DNA of 64,000 bases from CAYWNA01 sp964459305. GTDB taxonomy: Bacteria > Planctomycetota > Planctomycetia > Pirellulales > Pirellulaceae. The stretch spans positions 1-64,000 of the forward strand of contig CAYWNA010000024.1 in the NCBI GenBank assembly GCA_964459305.1, written 5' to 3'. Below are positions 62,009 to 64,000 of this stretch, piece after piece. A model generated the notes under the pieces. The model was not told the origin of the DNA. It searched no databases and saw nothing but the letters and a program-made list of their open reading frames with translations. Made by a program: the position numbers and the translations under genes. Position 1 is the first letter of the stretch; each line of letters opens with the position of its first letter.

Positions 62009-62703
62009 GCCCTGGCTCGGATGTATTCCCTCAGTTGAAACTGGGCGGCGGTCAGTAGCCGCGAGACCCGTGATTCGGAGAGTTTCAGGATCTGGCCGAT
62101 TTCTTTGAGCCGCAAGTCCTCCATGTAGTACAGCGTGACAATCAAACGGTCTCGCTCGGCCAGCGCCTCGATTGCGTTGGCCAGTATCCGCTTCTGGTCC
62201 TTTCGCTCGGCCATGACGTCCGGCGGGTCGAGCTCATCACAAAACCAGTCGCCTCCTATCTGATCCAGCGATCCTACCTGCGTTAGCGGAAGGGCCGCCA
62301 AACAATCCAACACTTGGTCTTTGCCCAATCCCGTGGCTTTGGCGAGATCGTCCACGCTTACCGGTGGCGGAAGATTCTCTTTTGCTTTGGCCACCATCGT
62401 CACTTGACGGAGCATGGCCTGCGGCAAGGGACAGCCACGACGCAGCTCGTCCAACACGGCGCCCCGAATACGAACGCTGCTGTAAGCCTTGAAGTCGACG
62501 CCGCGAGACGAGTCGAATCGGCTGGCGGCCTCAACCAGTCCAAGCACCCCCGCGGCTTCCAGATTCTCCCGGTCCACACCCGCGGGAAGCCGCGCGATCT
62601 GTTTGCCCACAATGTGCCGGACCAACCAGAGATGGTTCAAAACCAACTCGTCGCGGGCACTCTGTACAGCAGTCTGGGAGTACTCTCGAAGTGCAGGTTG
62701 CAT
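62005..62703 (-). CDS. fliA: Flagellar sigma factor FliA
   Basis: A 232-residue sigma-28-type factor. Region 2 (about 15-90) has ELVLNHLWLVRHIVGKQIAR, LEAAGVLGLVEAASRFDSSR and VDFKAYSSVRIRGAVLDELR, the typical FliA sequence. Region 3 (about 95-145) has LAKATGLGKDQVLDCL, and region 4 (about 175-230) has AIEALAERDRLIVTLYYMED and LKEIGQILKLSESRVSRLLT. FliA directs late flagellar and chemotaxis promoters (TAAA-N15-GCCGATAA), none of which I could place confidently here. The start at 62703 fits the family length; the 94 extra codons to 62985 are not supported. FlhA is upstream, across a repeat doublet; FlhF and FlhG/FleN genes, often found here, are absent. Confidence 0.95.
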   Translation of the reverse strand: MQPALREYSQTAVQSARDELVLNHLWLVRHIVGKQIARLPAGVDRENLEAAGVLGLVEAASRFDSSRGVDFKAYSSVRIRGAVLDELRRGCPLPQAMLRQVTMVAKAKENLPPPVSVDDLAKATGLGKDQVLDCLAALPLTQVGSLDQIGGDWFCDELDPPDVMAERKDQKRILANAIEALAERDRLIVTLYYMEDLRLKEIGQILKLSESRVSRLLTAAQFQLREYIRARA

Positions 62704-62965
62704 GGCCGAAATGCCGTCAGCTAGATCGATACTCCATCGGTGGCCGCACCGAGGTCCGGAAACGCCTCTTGGGAGTGGCGGGAATACCCCAAGTATACAA
62801 TTCCAGGCGGCACCCCGAACGGGACGCCTTGCACAGCCAAGGCATGCTATCGGATCTCGCCAGATCAAGCAATACACATTGTCGTTCGATTCGTATGGGA
62901 TGGGGGGGTAACAACACGCGCCGCGACTAACGCTGCAAGCAATGCAGGCTAACGAATCCCGGGAT

Positions 62966-63099
62966 GCTATACCATCCGCGGACAAGTCTGACCTGTAGCC
63001 GAACTCGCCAGAGTTTGGTTTTTCCCTACGCAGACCAAAGTCTGGCGACTTCGGCTACATGTGGAGAAGTGTCAATCCTGGCCGCGGCTGGCATATACC
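62966..63099 (+). repeat. REP-like doublet family I, copy 6 (full length)
   Basis: The best preserved copy, about 134 bp. The core at 62995-63058 has both hairpins intact and spacer TTTTTCCCTACGC. Outer arms GCTATACCATCCGCGG (62966-62981) and CCGCGGCTGGCATATACC (63082-63099) form an imperfect terminal inverted repeat. It lies in the gap between fliA and flhA; the rest of this gap (62704-62965) shows nothing recognisable. Confidence 0.93.
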
Positions 63100-63152
63100 G
63101 TTTCCGATCGAAAAAGACGACACAAGGACCTGCAGGGCGCGTCCGTCACCGG

Positions 63153-64000
63153 TTAGGCTCCTGCGGGGGCCGTGGCGGGCGGAGAGGGGAGGATTTCTTC
63201 CGGCTTGATGATGACCTCCGGTTCCAGCATGACGTCGTTCGGTACCTCGGAATAGGCAATGACGGATAAGTCCGGCAGGGCGCGAGCGAGCAACTGTTTC
63301 GCGGGTCTCCGCAAGACAGAGTCTACCAACAAGGCCACTTCGCGCCGTCGTGTGTTGGCGCCGCGGCACTCGGTTGCCAGACGTACGATAAGCTTCTCCA
63401 TTTGCGTCGGATCAATCGCCAGTTTCTTGTCCTGGAGGCTGCGGCGGAATTCCAGTTCCAGCCGCGGATCGAAAACAATGGCGTGAATCTTCCCGTCTTC
63501 GTCAACGTATGGTTCGCAGATGGCCCGGCCAAGGATTCCTCGCACTGCTTCGGCCAACTCCACAGGGTCTTTCTGGCTGGACGCGTTCTGTGCCAGGCAC
63601 TCCAAAATACGCGTCAGATTCGTGATCGGAACGCGCTCCGACAGCAAAAGTGTCAAGACACGGTGGACCGCACTGGTCGAGAGCAGATTGGGCATCAGTT
63701 CGTCAACCACGGCGGCGTCGGTTTGCTTCACTTTGTCGATCAGTTTGTTGAGATCTTCACGGCTGAGCAGCTCGCCAGCGTACCGCCGCAGTACTTCCCG
63801 AAGGTGGGTGATCAGCACGCTGGGAGCATCGACGACCGTACAGCCCGATATCTCCGCCTGGGCGCGGTCGTTCTCGGCGATCCACTTGGCCGGCAACCCG
63901 AATGCCGGATCGCGCGTATCTTCGCCCTCCAACGTAATCGGCGCGCTCTCTGGGTGGATGGCCAAGAGTTGATCGGATCGTAATTCACCGCGTGCCACTT
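63153..64000 (-). CDS. flhA: Flagellar biosynthesis protein FlhA, C-terminal part
   Basis: The last 282 codons or so of FlhA, cut by the window edge; the frame continues beyond it. The frame-start VARGELRSDQLLAI matches the FlhA cytoplasmic domain start (GxLRPGRLLAI). Further typical blocks are TVVDAPSVLITHLREVLRRY, ELLSREDLNKLIDKVKQTDA and VIAYSEVPNDV near the end. FlhA is an inner-membrane part of the flagellar type III export gate; the membrane-spanning N-terminal half is outside the window. The C-terminal tail (ILPSPPATAPAGA) is a disordered extension. It is the upstream gene of the fliA group, with a family I REP doublet between. Confidence 0.93.
   Translation of the reverse strand, partial: VARGELRSDQLLAIHPESAPITLEGEDTRDPAFGLPAKWIAENDRAQAEISGCTVVDAPSVLITHLREVLRRYAGELLSREDLNKLIDKVKQTDAAVVDELMPNLLSTSAVHRVLTLLLSERVPITNLTRILECLAQNASSQKDPVELAEAVRGILGRAICEPYVDEDGKIHAIVFDPRLELEFRRSLQDKKLAIDPTQMEKLIVRLATECRGANTRRREVALLVDSVLRRPAKQLLARALPDLSVIAYSEVPNDVMLEPEVIIKPEEILPSPPATAPAGA

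Noticed and set aside
62964..63269. Plus-strand frame whose first 40 residues resemble the start of the minus-strand frame at 34398
   Set aside because: The shared peptide comes from the family I repeat itself, read in the same frame in both places; it is not a conserved gene.
1..64000. tRNA, rRNA or CRISPR arrays
   Set aside because: No T-loop/acceptor pattern, no rRNA-like stretch and no regularly spaced direct repeats were seen; the dispersed palindromes are not evenly spaced.

Overview
The window looks like a chromosomal segment of a free-living, flagellated planctomycete, most likely from the Pirellulales side of Planctomycetota. This is judged only from gene content and style: a secreted sulfatase next to a formylglycine-generating-enzyme-like/PQQ fusion, a DUF11-repeat lipoprotein, an HzsA-related dihaem protein, a sigma-region-4/STN fusion, NapH-NapG fusion chemistry, GC-rich sequence and many intergenic palindromes. 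No database search was possible. No rRNA, tRNA or CRISPR array was seen.

Layout. 1-8.6 kb: FHA protein, cyclophilin, TerB-like protein, DUF11 lipoprotein, stand-alone LigD-type 3'-phosphoesterase, a membrane protein, an adenylate-kinase-like P-loop protein and a 5'-truncated sigma factor fused to a membrane/STN module. 8.7-11.3 kb (minus): a tightly coupled operon of ECF sigma factor, candidate anti-sigma protein and two exported helical proteins. 11.5-15.2 kb: divergent double-thioredoxin protein and NapH-NapG-like membrane ferredoxin. 15.3-20.5 kb: SMP-30 lactonase plus dehydrogenase (minus), divergent from the HzsA-related protein. 21.2-27.5 kb: nitronate-monooxygenase-like enzyme, dipeptidase and a giant toroid/propeller protein (plus). 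These converge on 27.4-34.0 kb (minus): sulfatase, tandem FGE-like/PQQ protein, metallo-hydrolase. 34.5-41.7 kb: CsrA, AddB-like nuclease, antisense MobB and AddA-like helicase-nuclease. 41.9-47.7 kb: a signalling cassette of one histidine kinase and three receivers, the last ending in a PP2C/SpoIIE phosphatase. 47.8-55.9 kb: nitrilase-family hydrolase, chorismate mutase, VWA protein, methionine aminopeptidase, SH3 protein, a membrane protein and a Ser/Pro/Arg-rich secreted protein. 55.9-64 kb (minus): flagellar block with TPR protein, MotB, MotA, a large lipoprotein, a coiled-coil protein, a small coupled ORF, FliA and the C-terminus of FlhA.

The most striking non-genic signal is a set of REP-like palindrome doublets. 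The commonest (six sites, about 130 bp when complete) carries two head-to-head hairpins, each preceded by GTAG, whose stems differ by a compensated C/G swap. A second GTAG family sits beside it twice. A third family, again with compensated stems, lies in frame inside a 4-kb coding gene, and a fourth lies in the gap at 12.7 kb. This is the architecture of REP/BIME elements served by RAYT transposases, but no RAYT gene lies in the window. One doublet supplies the stop codon of the phosphoesterase gene, and another abuts a broken exported-enzyme gene.
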